Origin: Firmicutes bacterium UBA1702
Lineage (GTDB): Bacteria; Bacillota; Clostridia; Peptostreptococcales; Anaerovoracaceae
NCBI GenBank assembly: GCA_002320005.1
Contig: DCJK01000041.1
Location: forward strand, 1 to 50,824
Direction: 5' to 3'
Length of the DNA stretch: 50,824 bases
Positions 42,467 to 49,112 of this stretch are shown one piece after another; within the stretch, counting starts at the first letter, position 1, and each line of letters opens with the position of its first letter. The notes beneath the pieces were generated by a model that searched no databases, was not told the origin of the DNA, and worked only from the letters and a program-made list of their open reading frames with translations. Both the position numbers and the translations under genes were made by a program.

Positions 42467-43141
42467 TTAGTTTCCTGTAGGTATGTATGGTCTGATAGAG
42501 TTTGCCACATTTACAATCGGCATGGTCTGGAGCCATATTTTGCCTGGTCCTGTAAGTACCGTGTTAAACAGGCCCTCACCTCCGAAGAGCACATTCTTTA
42601 CGCCTGACACCTTCTGAATGTCGATGGATACAGTTGAATCGAAGCCTGCAACATTACCGGTATCGACAATCATCTGCTGGCCCGGTGCCAGCTCATACTC
42701 CGCCAGATCACCGTCTATCTCTATAAAAGCAGTTCCTCTTCCGGAAAGCTTCTGCATTATGAAACCTTCTCCGCCGAAGAAACCGGCGCCTGCTTTTTTA
42801 TTGAAGTGGATGGAAAGGTTTACGCCTCTTTCTGCTGCAAGAAAAGCACTTTTCTGCACCACAAATTCTTTGCCCGGTTCCAGTTCCAGCGCCATGATTT
42901 TACCCGGAAAGCTTGAGCCGAAGGTTATCATTCCGTCACCCTGGGCAGTATAGATATTCTGAAACATGCTTTCTCCGGAAAATGCCTTGGAAAACATCTT
43001 ACCTACTCCTCCGCCGCTGGTTTCCATGGTCATGTTTGGTGTCATCCATACCATGGAGCCTTTTTCTGTAATCATCTGCTCACCCCGTGTCAGATTACAC
43101 ACAACGACCGGGAAAGCTCCGCCTTTAATTTCATAATTCAT
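42467..43141 (-). CDS. AIM24 / TIGR00266 family protein
   Basis: A 224-residue soluble protein of the AIM24 (DUF124) family, a TRAP-like beta-barrel fold of unknown biochemical role. Conserved stretches are MITEKGSMVWMTPNMTMETSGGG at residues 23-45, GFFGGEGFIMQKLSG, LAPGQQMIVDTGNVAGFD and NVLFGGEGLFNTVLTGPGKIWLQTM. AAAAGGAGGACAG precedes the ATG. It is transcribed alone. Confidence 0.85.
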   Translation of the reverse strand: MNYEIKGGAFPVVVCNLTRGEQMITEKGSMVWMTPNMTMETSGGGVGKMFSKAFSGESMFQNIYTAQGDGMITFGSSFPGKIMALELEPGKEFVVQKSAFLAAERGVNLSIHFNKKAGAGFFGGEGFIMQKLSGRGTAFIEIDGDLAEYELAPGQQMIVDTGNVAGFDSTVSIDIQKVSGVKNVLFGGEGLFNTVLTGPGKIWLQTMPIVNVANSIRPYIPTGN

Positions 43142-43279
43142 ATACTGTCCTCCTTTTGGAAAAATTTGAATGATACCTGCTTATATCTGCATAATCCTGC
43201 AGGTTTTGTCAATGTATTATAGCATGTTCTGCGTCTGCATGACAAAAAAAACTTCATATACGAGAACAATGCCATGTGT

Positions 43280-43930
43280 TTAAATAAACTCTTTAAAATT
43301 GTTCATATCTCTCTGAAGGTCTTCCAGAAAAACGGAAATGTGCCATCCGTCTGTGACGGCATGATGGCAGGTCAGGGAAAGAGGCATAAATATTTTTTCA
43401 CCCCGCTTCTCAAATTTCCCTGCTTCAACGCTGGGAAAATAATATGCCTTGTTTTCATAACTGTGCACCGAAAAATGTTTGAAATTTATCCACGGAACAG
43501 AAGAAACCGTATAAGCATTTTCCGGGGGAGGTGTGTCCGGCTGAGTGAGAATTCCGTGATTACTGCCGAATTTTTTCTGATTGTTGATATAACTGCAGTA
43601 GAATTCGCTGAAATCTTCAGAATACGGTGTCCACATCAGCGATATGCTCTTATCATCTTGGTGAAATGCAGCATACAGAGGCGTCAGCCGGTCAAAATAT
43701 CCCAGAATTCCGTCCTTGACAGCACATTTAAACTCTGTCTGCCTGTTGAGGTTCCTCGTCACAAGCCAGAGGTACGCAGGAAAGAACTTCAGGCCGGCAT
43801 CTCTCACATCCCGGCATAATCCGGTCACATCTGCTTCAACTGTGATTGAATATCCTGTGGGCGCCATTTGGGAAAAATAGTGATACACCTGTGCTCTGGG
43901 CCATTTTTTTAAATCAATGGGATGAAACAT
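43280..43930 (-). CDS. Chloramphenicol acetyltransferase-like acyltransferase
   Basis: A 216-residue protein with the type A CAT fold. The N-terminus has WPRAQVYHYFSQMAPTGYSITVEADVT, the middle LMWTPYSEDFSEFY and PWINFKHFSV, and the catalytic histidine lies in LTCHHAVTDGWHISVFLEDLQ near the C-terminus. Length and motif match active CATs, but many family members do not act on chloramphenicol, so resistance is not implied. AGAGGAG lies about 11 nt before the ATG. It is solitary. Confidence 0.85.
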   Translation of the reverse strand: MFHPIDLKKWPRAQVYHYFSQMAPTGYSITVEADVTGLCRDVRDAGLKFFPAYLWLVTRNLNRQTEFKCAVKDGILGYFDRLTPLYAAFHQDDKSISLMWTPYSEDFSEFYCSYINNQKKFGSNHGILTQPDTPPPENAYTVSSVPWINFKHFSVHSYENKAYYFPSVEAGKFEKRGEKIFMPLSLTCHHAVTDGWHISVFLEDLQRDMNNFKEFI

Positions 43931-44003
43931 ACAAAAAATCTCCTCTCTTTTTTGTATATTCTACACCAGGCAGATTTTCAGCACCACCTACGCATAGTAG
44001 AGT

Positions 44004-44780
44004 TTACTCAGCGGTAAAAAACTTAATTGCCATATCTGCTACAAGATCCGGAGTTCCTTGTGCATTGCAGAGAGAATGACCTTCGTCTGCCATCATCGTC
44101 ATGGGCAGGCCAAATCTGCGAGCAAAATTCACTGCTGCTTCCGGCGAAATAACTTCATCCTTTTCTCCATGAACCATCCGAGCCTTTATTTTGTCCGGCT
44201 TAAATTTTTCCGACAGGTTGTTTTCTTTCATATCCTCAAACATCTGCAAAGGTACTTTTACAGGCTGTCCTATACCCATGTCCACCTGAACATACCCTTG
44301 CGTTTTAAGCAGCTGCATGGCTGTCGGATCCGGTTCTGTCCCCGGCTTTCCTAAAAAAATTTCCGGCATGTTCACTGCGGCGCTTCGCATAAACAGCTTC
44401 CTGCCCCTGTGGTTTCGCGTGCTTACATAAAGGGATGTCATGTATGCTCCAAAACTGGATGCAAAATAAAAAATCTGCGCATGGGGATATTTAGCTGCAA
44501 CAAAATTTTCAACTGTTTCCAGACTATCCATGCAGTTCTTCAGAGTAAACCATTCCTCTCTTCCCTCTTCGCTGCCATGCCCCGGCTGATCGTATGCGAC
44601 TACCCCTATCTCTGCAGGTATCATTCTGCGAAACAGAAGTTTGCCCGTATCGCATTCTTTGCAGCTTTCAAATCCGTGAATCATTATGACTATACGGCCT
44701 GCTTCAGGCGGTACGTCAAATATAACCGGGACAACTGCCCCGTTATCTTTTTTAAGAATGGTTTTTCCTATCTGACCCAT
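44004..44780 (-). CDS. Alpha/beta hydrolase with SSFG nucleophile elbow
   Basis: A 258-residue hydrolase. It has the oxyanion segment MIHGFESCKECDTGKLLF, the YDQPGHGSEEG turn, a nucleophile elbow FASSFGAYM in place of GxSxG (serine near residue 110), acid in GEKDEVISP and histidine in DEGHSLCN. Serine peptidase/esterase-like; the substrate is unknown. GAGG lies 6 nt before the ATG at 44780; an in-frame GTG 12 bp upstream is possible. It precedes the AT-rich accessory region. Confidence 0.8.
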   Translation of the reverse strand: MGQIGKTILKKDNGAVVPVIFDVPPEAGRIVIMIHGFESCKECDTGKLLFRRMIPAEIGVVAYDQPGHGSEEGREEWFTLKNCMDSLETVENFVAAKYPHAQIFYFASSFGAYMTSLYVSTRNHRGRKLFMRSAAVNMPEIFLGKPGTEPDPTAMQLLKTQGYVQVDMGIGQPVKVPLQMFEDMKENNLSEKFKPDKIKARMVHGEKDEVISPEAAVNFARRFGLPMTMMADEGHSLCNAQGTPDLVADMAIKFFTAE

Positions 44781-44866
44781 GATGTGCCTCACTTCTCTGT
44801 ATGTTTTATTACATCTGAATAAATATATTCTTTTTTACTTTATCATCCCTTTTTCTTTATGTATAT

Positions 44867-45046
44867 TTACTTGTGATGTTGATTTCTCCATAAGTCTACA
44901 ATTAAATAGATCCCAAGAACAAATCCAATGTTCATTCCAATTACGAAACTAGCTTCATCCACACTAAACTTAACCTGATAATAAAACAAAATAACAAATT
45001 GTAAAAATAACAAAAATATTATACTTTTTATTTTTTTACGTTCCAT
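44867..45046 (-). CDS. 59-residue two-helix membrane protein, unknown
   Basis: A 59-codon frame with AGGAGG 5 nt before its ATG. The product starts MERKKIKSIIFLLFLQFVIL, has a second hydrophobic stretch IGMNIGFVLGIYLIV, and ends with the charged tail DLWRNQHHK. It lies 9 bp after the secreted-protein gene on the same strand and is equally AT-rich. It could be an immunity-like or accessory membrane protein for that product, by position only. I do not recognise a family. Confidence 0.65.
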   Translation of the reverse strand: MERKKIKSIIFLLFLQFVILFYYQVKFSVDEASFVIGMNIGFVLGIYLIVDLWRNQHHK

Positions 45047-45055
45047 TCCAACCTC

Positions 45056-45535
45056 CTACATTTGACACTTATATGCATAATCGGTTGCTATAACACTACC
45101 CGAGCAATTTGTTGTTGCATAGTATGAATATTTGTATTTCCAAACCCATGTTATTATTGGAGAAACAAAACCACTAGTGTAATTTTTGTGAGTAAATGTT
45201 TCTACTTTAACAGACAACCTCTCTGCATCAGGTGCTTTTGCGACTAACTCACCAAATAATGCACCCGCAATAGCTGCCGTAATTACACTAACAGGAAGTG
45301 TAGAAATTAAAATTGCAATATACGCTGATTTCGCTATATTTTCCAAACGCGTGCCAAGTGCAATATTGTGGTAGTTCATAGTTTGTTTGCTATATGAATA
45401 ATCACTTGAACTGCCATAAGGACATGTTTCTTGAAACCATGTTTCAGTTGCTCGCGTTGAATATGAGCCCATATACCCGAAGTTAGAATATGCATTAACC
45501 TTAGATATTTCAATAGTAGCACCATTTAAAATCAT
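45056..45535 (-). CDS. C-terminal part of a probable secreted protein (split gene)
   Basis: A 159-codon frame. The product has a hydrophobic central segment (residues about 68-95, AYIAILISTLPVSVITAAIAG), many Tyr and Ser, and a Cys-containing C-terminus (TNCSGSVIATDYAYKCQM). It has no signal peptide of its own, and its start overlaps the stop of the upstream 119-codon frame by 4 bp. Adding one A to the A7 run at 45546-45552 (minus strand) joins the two frames as TKKNDGQMILNGATIEIS, a natural-looking junction. It is therefore probably the second half of one broken gene. The family is unrecognised; base composition is much more AT-rich than the core genes. Confidence 0.6.
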   Translation of the reverse strand: MILNGATIEISKVNAYSNFGYMGSYSTRATETWFQETCPYGSSSDYSYSKQTMNYHNIALGTRLENIAKSAYIAILISTLPVSVITAAIAGALFGELVAKAPDAERLSVKVETFTHKNYTSGFVSPIITWVWKYKYSYYATTNCSGSVIATDYAYKCQM

Positions 45536-45891
45536 CTGACCATCGTTTTTTTCGTAAAAAAATTTAGGACATCATTTTCTTTAATGCGAATCGATATTTC
45601 ACATTCATCATTTTTTAAGACTTCTACATAGTTAATTACATCTCCATAATCCAATTCATATATAAAGCTGTTCTTCAACTCTGTTTTTTGATTATTAATA
45701 CTATTTAATGTAGCCGCTTGTAAACACCCCAGTTCTTTCAACGCTTCGATATCTGACTCTATGATATCTCTTAATTGGACTTTTTCATTTCCGTCGTAAT
45801 TTGACAAAAAATCACTTATTACTTTTTCTTCAGAAGAAGATTCACCATTCGATATAGCCCATGAAGAAATTACAGATTGCGATACAACCAT
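45532..45891 (-). CDS. N-terminal part of a probable secreted protein (split gene)
   Basis: A 119-codon frame starting MVVSQSVISSWAISNGESS. Fourteen in-frame codons before the ATG encode RKIITVILIFI, so together they read as a full signal peptide. However, the extended frame has no ATG, GTG or TTG; only an ATT at 45933 is available after a stop codon. The ATG at 45891 has no ribosome-binding site. The acidic mature part (FLSNYDGNEKVQLRDIIESD) ends in KENDVLNFFTKKTMVR just after homopolymer runs of seven T and seven A. Both the start and the end look damaged, suggesting decay or phase variation. Confidence 0.5.
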   Translation of the reverse strand: MVVSQSVISSWAISNGESSSEEKVISDFLSNYDGNEKVQLRDIIESDIEALKELGCLQAATLNSINNQKTELKNSFIYELDYGDVINYVEVLKNDECEISIRIKENDVLNFFTKKTMVR

Positions 45892-46145
45892 TATAAATAT
45901 TAATATGACTGTAATAATTTTTCTAACCCAAATTTTTATATCTCAGATTCCCCTTTCAACATTTAATAACATTATTTACTATCATCTTATACTAAAACAA
46001 ATAGAGTTCAAGAGCTCATTAAGAAGAACACAATATTTTTTTATTGCAACATTTTGTTACAAATAATTTCATAATATCAATCTAAATCCTCGTGACAAAT
46101 CAGGATTGCTTTATATGCACATTTAACAATTAATGCAATCGCGAT

Positions 46146-46190
46146 TTAATCCCTTCTAATTAATTTATTTGATAATACTTTTTCATTCAT
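46146..46190 (-). other. 14-codon ORF with strong ribosome-binding site
   Basis: AAGGAGG lies 8 nt before an ATG, giving a 14-codon frame (MNEKVLSNKLIRRD) ending in TAA. In the same frame beyond the stop a further 22 codons (IAIALIVKCAYKAILIC and on) read open. It may be a truncated small peptide gene in a decayed accessory stretch. The surrounding 45934-46530 region is AT-rich and otherwise holds only the elements listed here. Confidence 0.3.
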
Positions 46191-46210
46191 TATCTATTCC
46201 TCCTTAAATA

Positions 46211-46239
46211 AAAAAGGCCACCTCATTAGCGAGATGACT
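46211..46239 (-). terminator. Terminator in the accessory stretch
   Basis: An 8-bp stem with G-U pairs (GTCATCTC with GAGGTGGC, 6-nt loop), followed by CTTTTTTATTT on the minus strand, directly after the stop of the 30-codon ORF. Confidence 0.6.
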
Positions 46240-46330
46240 ATGTAAATGTATGAAGGAAATAAAAAGACTCCTGAACTTCTTGAAATTCCAATAATTCATG
46301 AGTTTTTGCTTGAAGATTTAATTCGCACAT
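46238..46330 (-). CDS. 30-codon ORF, possible mobile-element remnant
   Basis: GGAGG lies 8 nt before the ATG and a terminator follows the stop. The product starts MCELNLQAKTHELLEF. The first ten residues recall the start of small ICE-encoded proteins of the PcfK type, but the rest does not, so this may be a truncated copy. Upstream on the same strand another frame ends at 46371 (PASRQAKRIDPDVRKMVKNV), also remnant-like. Confidence 0.35.
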   Translation of the reverse strand: MCELNLQAKTHELLEFQEVQESFYFLHTFT

Positions 46331-46467
46331 GATGTGCCCCTCCATACGAGGTCTCAAACCGGTAGGCGCGCTATTTTGTTAAAAACACGTTTTTTACCAT
46401 CTTCCGCACATCAGGGTCAATGCGCTTTGCCTGCCGAGAGGCCGGATTATTCTTACGGCTTTTACCA

Positions 46468-46496
46468 TTGAAATAAATATCAGCTTTTGCTAAAAT
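46468..46496 (+). promoter_or_regulatory. Promoter of the PrsW gene
   Basis: TTGAAA (46468-46473) and TAAAAT (46491-46496), 17 bp apart, 35 bp before the start codon. Confidence 0.7.
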
Positions 46497-46530
46497 ACAT
46501 ATATTAATAATGCAATCAGGAGGGGATATC

Positions 46531-47250
46531 ATGTTCTTTTTAGCGCCTATATACTACCTTATCATCATCTACGTCCTTGCCGCTGTACTTCCGGCATTCT
46601 TTCTGATGAAATACATATATAAGCAAGATACCATTGAAAAGGAGCCTCCCGGTCTGCTCTGGAGCCTGGCTCTGAAAGGCGTCCTGGCTGCTTTGGCTTC
46701 CATTATCCTTGAAATGCTGGGAAAATCAGTTCTCAACTGGCTGGTTGATCCGGACAATCCAAAATATGTTGTTCTTCTGGCTTTTCTTGTGGTTGCTGTT
46801 GTGGAAGAGGGCACAAAATTTTTCTTCCTTTATCGTCAGACATGGAATGATTTCAACTTCAACTATCGTTTTGACGGAATCATATATGCCGTTTTCGTTT
46901 CTCTCGGCTTTGCAGCATTTGAAAACATAAACTACGTATTCAGCTACGGGCTTTCCGTTGCTCTTCCAAGGGCTGTCCTGTCCATTCCGGGACACATGGG
47001 CTTTGCAGTCCTAATGGGGCTTTTTTATGGCAGAGCAAAATTATGTGCAAATCGCGGAAACCGTTTTTCCTGTAAGATCAATCTGTTTATGGGATATATT
47101 GCCGCCGTATTTCTCCACGGAGTATATGATACCTGCTGCATGAGCGGCACCACTCAGTCCACATTCATTTTCGTGGTATTCGTGGCTGTAATGTATCTGG
47201 CTGTATTCCTGCTCATCAGGCATGAATCAAGAACGAACGCCCCTATATAG
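46531..47250 (+). CDS. PrsW family intramembrane metalloprotease
   Basis: A 239-residue membrane protease of the PrsW/CPBP-related group. The metal-site motifs are present: VVEEGTKFFF near residue 95, FDGIIYAVFVSLGFAAFENINY near 120, the PGHMGFAVLMG histidine near 160, and FLHGVYDTCC near 205. PrsW of Bacillus cleaves an anti-sigma factor at site 1; the substrate here is unknown. AGGAGG lies 7 nt before the ATG at 46531. It is transcribed alone between its own promoter and terminator. Confidence 0.9.
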   Translation: MFFLAPIYYLIIIYVLAAVLPAFFLMKYIYKQDTIEKEPPGLLWSLALKGVLAALASIILEMLGKSVLNWLVDPDNPKYVVLLAFLVVAVVEEGTKFFFLYRQTWNDFNFNYRFDGIIYAVFVSLGFAAFENINYVFSYGLSVALPRAVLSIPGHMGFAVLMGLFYGRAKLCANRGNRFSCKINLFMGYIAAVFLHGVYDTCCMSGTTQSTFIFVVFVAVMYLAVFLLIRHESRTNAPI

Positions 47251-47303
47251 TTATCTGATTATCATCCCGGGATTCACCGGATCCGTCATAAGTTTGGATA
47301 GAA

Positions 47304-47349
47304 AAATCCCCGGCAGATGTGATTTTCACACCGCCGGGGATTTGATTTC
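47304..47349 (+). terminator. Terminator of the PrsW gene
   Basis: A perfect 11-bp stem (47304-47314 with 47333-47343) with an 18-nt loop, followed by GATTTCG. The T-run is partly inside the stem. The stretch from there to 47530 shows no supported gene. Confidence 0.7.
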
Positions 47350-47534
47350 GTCTTCCGACTCTGATCTGCATCCTTCCTGATTTGGTCTGCCCTATAATCG
47401 TATTTTTCCTTTACAATTTCAATTATCCGTATGTATACATCTTTATGTCTTATTCATGCCACTCGGCTCGTTTATTCTTTATTCTTTGTATTGGATTTCC
47501 ATGTAAAAGAAAAACCCAAGGCATATATGGGGCG

Positions 47535-47731
47535 GTGTCCGTAAAACAGTATTGCGCCGAGATCAACGAAGCGGCACGAAGCCGCATGGAGCTGATCGTG
47601 CCGGAGCTGGCAAAGCAAAACGGTGTGACCGAAAAGCTGAAATCCGAAAACCAGATGGAATAGTACGTCAGAGGAATGCTTGCACGGCACAGGCCAAAGA
47701 AATTGTAAAAATGGAATTGATTTACGATTGA
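47535..47731 (+). pseudogene. TnpV-like C-terminal fragment, frameshifted
   Basis: The frame QYCAEINEAARSRMEL, then VPELAKQNGVTEKLKSENQMEW matches the C-terminal half of TnpV-type proteins of conjugative transposons. It meets TAG at 47661 and resumes one frame over as RNACTAQAKEIVKMELIYD before TGA at 47729-47731. The N-terminal half with the WGQRH motif is missing. It is higher in GC than its flanks. A relic of an integrated or recombined mobile element. Confidence 0.65.
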
Positions 47732-47737
47732 GAGAGG

Positions 47738-47771
47738 AAGTCCGGGCAGAAAATCTGTTCGGACTTTTCTC
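47738..47771 (+). terminator. Terminator following the TnpV relic
   Basis: Stem AAGTCCG with CGGACTT (47738-47744, 47760-47766) and an inner CAGA/TCTG pairing, then TTCTC. Confidence 0.65.
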
Positions 47772-47815
47772 ATTTCTTGCCAAAGTTGCGGTAGAATTGT
47801 TCACAGGTTTTATGG

Positions 47816-47821
47816 TATAAT
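47816..47821 (+). promoter_or_regulatory. Extended -10 promoter of the PNPOx-like gene
   Basis: TGGTATAAT is an extended -10 about 50 bp before the start codon; no good -35 at standard spacing. Confidence 0.5.
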
Positions 47822-47870
47822 TTGCGCAAGTAAAATGAACGGCAAATAGGAATTTGTGGAGGTAAATTTA

Positions 47871-48347
47871 ATGTTTAGAACAATTCGAAAAAAGAAAAAT
47901 GAAATAAGTATAGATGCAGCAAAAGAACTGCTTCGTTGTTCTCGACGCGGCATTCTGGCAGTTAATGGTGATAATGGTTATCCCTATGCGATACCGATAA
48001 ATTATCTGTATGATGAAGACGCACATAAGATTATTTTTCATGGAGCGAAAGTAGGTTATAAGGTGGATTGTTTGAAAGCATGTGACAAGGTTTGCTTTAC
48101 TGTATGCGGTAATGAAAGCATTAAAGAAGAATCGTGGGCACCTTTTCTTCAAAGTGTGGTTGTCTTTGGACGATGCCATTTAGTCGAAAATCAGGAAGAC
48201 ATTATTAAGCTTGTAAAGAAGTTTGCGATGAAGTATTATCCTGATGGAAAGATGGTAGATGAAGAAGTGGTATCATCTGGAAGGGCCGTTCAGATGTTTG
48301 AAATCGAAATAGAGCACCTCAGCGGAAAAGAAGTACAGGAACGATAA
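47871..48347 (+). CDS. Pyridoxamine 5'-phosphate oxidase-like (NimA-type) flavin-binding protein
   Basis: A 158-residue split-barrel protein. The sequence LLRCSRRGILAVNGDNGYPYAIPINYLYDEDAHKIIFHGAKVGYKVDCLKACDKVCFTV is the standard N-terminal part of the PNPOx-like family, which binds FMN or heme. The C-terminal part VVVFGRCHLVEN continues the barrel. NimA-type relatives reduce nitroimidazoles, but most members are uncharacterised, so no resistance claim is made. GGAGG lies 8 nt before the ATG at 47871; an in-frame GTG overlaps that site and is rejected. Confidence 0.85.
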   Translation: MFRTIRKKKNEISIDAAKELLRCSRRGILAVNGDNGYPYAIPINYLYDEDAHKIIFHGAKVGYKVDCLKACDKVCFTVCGNESIKEESWAPFLQSVVVFGRCHLVENQEDIIKLVKKFAMKYYPDGKMVDEEVVSSGRAVQMFEIEIEHLSGKEVQER

Positions 48348-48360
48348 ATTCAAGCTTGAA

Positions 48361-48406
48361 AACCACGATTTTACAAGTGGTTATTGACCCTCACAGGGTT
48401 TTAATA
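48361..48406 (+). terminator. Two tandem hairpins after the PNPOx-like gene
   Basis: AACCAC/GTGGTT (48361-48382) followed by ATTG, then ACCCT/AGGGT (48387-48399) with a 3-nt loop and TTTTAATAAAA. The second is a short but plausible terminator. From here to 48600 I see no gene. Confidence 0.5.
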
Positions 48407-48613
48407 AAATCCTCCGAAAGCCTTGAAAATAAAGGATTTATCGCAAAATACTCACCTCAACTTATTATAGATTTCACTTGTGTTTATTCTTCCCTTGGAA
48501 GCTGATAAGGGCAAACACAAGGTCAAGAAAATCTGATAACAAGATATAACAGAATGTGGCAATCGGAGAACTGTGACGTATGTGCGAATATATTATACCG
48601 GAGGATTTATTGT

Positions 48614-48886
48614 ATGGGCAAGTACATTTTTGATGAACGCAACGGTTTATGGTATGAATTGCAGGGTGATTATTATATCCCTTGTCTGATACTTTCCGAA
48701 GAAGAAATACAGCCTATCGGCTTATGGGGACAACGTCACAAGCGGTATCTGAAGAAGCAGATCGCAGCGAAGAAAAATGTTACCGAGAAGCTGAAAACAG
48801 ACGATCCTATGTTGTGGGTGCAGAAAATGAATGAAATCCAGTCCAGAGTCAGGAAAATCATTTACAATGAGATAATCTACGCTTAA
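48614..48886 (+). CDS. tnpV: TnpV family protein, internally shortened
   Basis: A 90-residue transposon-encoded protein. The N-terminus has ERNGLWYELQGDYYIPCLIL and the family hallmark EEIQPIGLWGQRHKRYLKK; the C-terminus VTEKLKTDDPMLWVQKMN and IQSRVRKIIYNEIIYA also matches TnpV. The usual middle segment of about 30 residues between them is absent, so the gene may have an internal in-frame deletion. GGAGG lies 9 nt before the ATG. TnpV is common in Tn1549-like and mobilisable clostridial elements; its function is uncertain. Confidence 0.75.
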   Translation: MGKYIFDERNGLWYELQGDYYIPCLILSEEEIQPIGLWGQRHKRYLKKQIAAKKNVTEKLKTDDPMLWVQKMNEIQSRVRKIIYNEIIYA

Positions 48887-49028
48887 TAAAATGGGATTAG
48901 GGGGTAAGCCGGTTTTGGGCATACCGCCCTTGTCTGCCCATAAGCAAAATAAAGAAATACCGTTATCGGCAGTGCCTGCACTGTTCATCAATATCATTGA
49001 TGTTATTGATAGATTCTATCAGTTCCAT

Positions 49029-49097
49029 AAAAAATCCCTCCTGTCAAATACATTGTACCCGATAGGAGGGAGCTTTGCGAATGTGTAGCACACATTC
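49029..49097 (-). terminator. Terminator region of the surface protein gene
   Basis: Two hairpins follow the leftward gene: GAATGTGT/ACACATTC (49079-49097, 3-nt loop), then TCCCTCCT/AGGAGGGA (49035-49042 with 49064-49071) followed by TTTTTT on the minus strand. The second is a good terminator. Confidence 0.75.
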
Positions 49098-49112
49098 GGC
49101 TTATGCGTTAAA

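Noticed and set aside
46246..46332. 28-codon plus-strand frame (MYEGNKKTPELLEIP and on)
   Set aside because: It has no ribosome-binding site, whereas the opposite strand carries GGAGG, an ATG frame and a terminator over the same bases.
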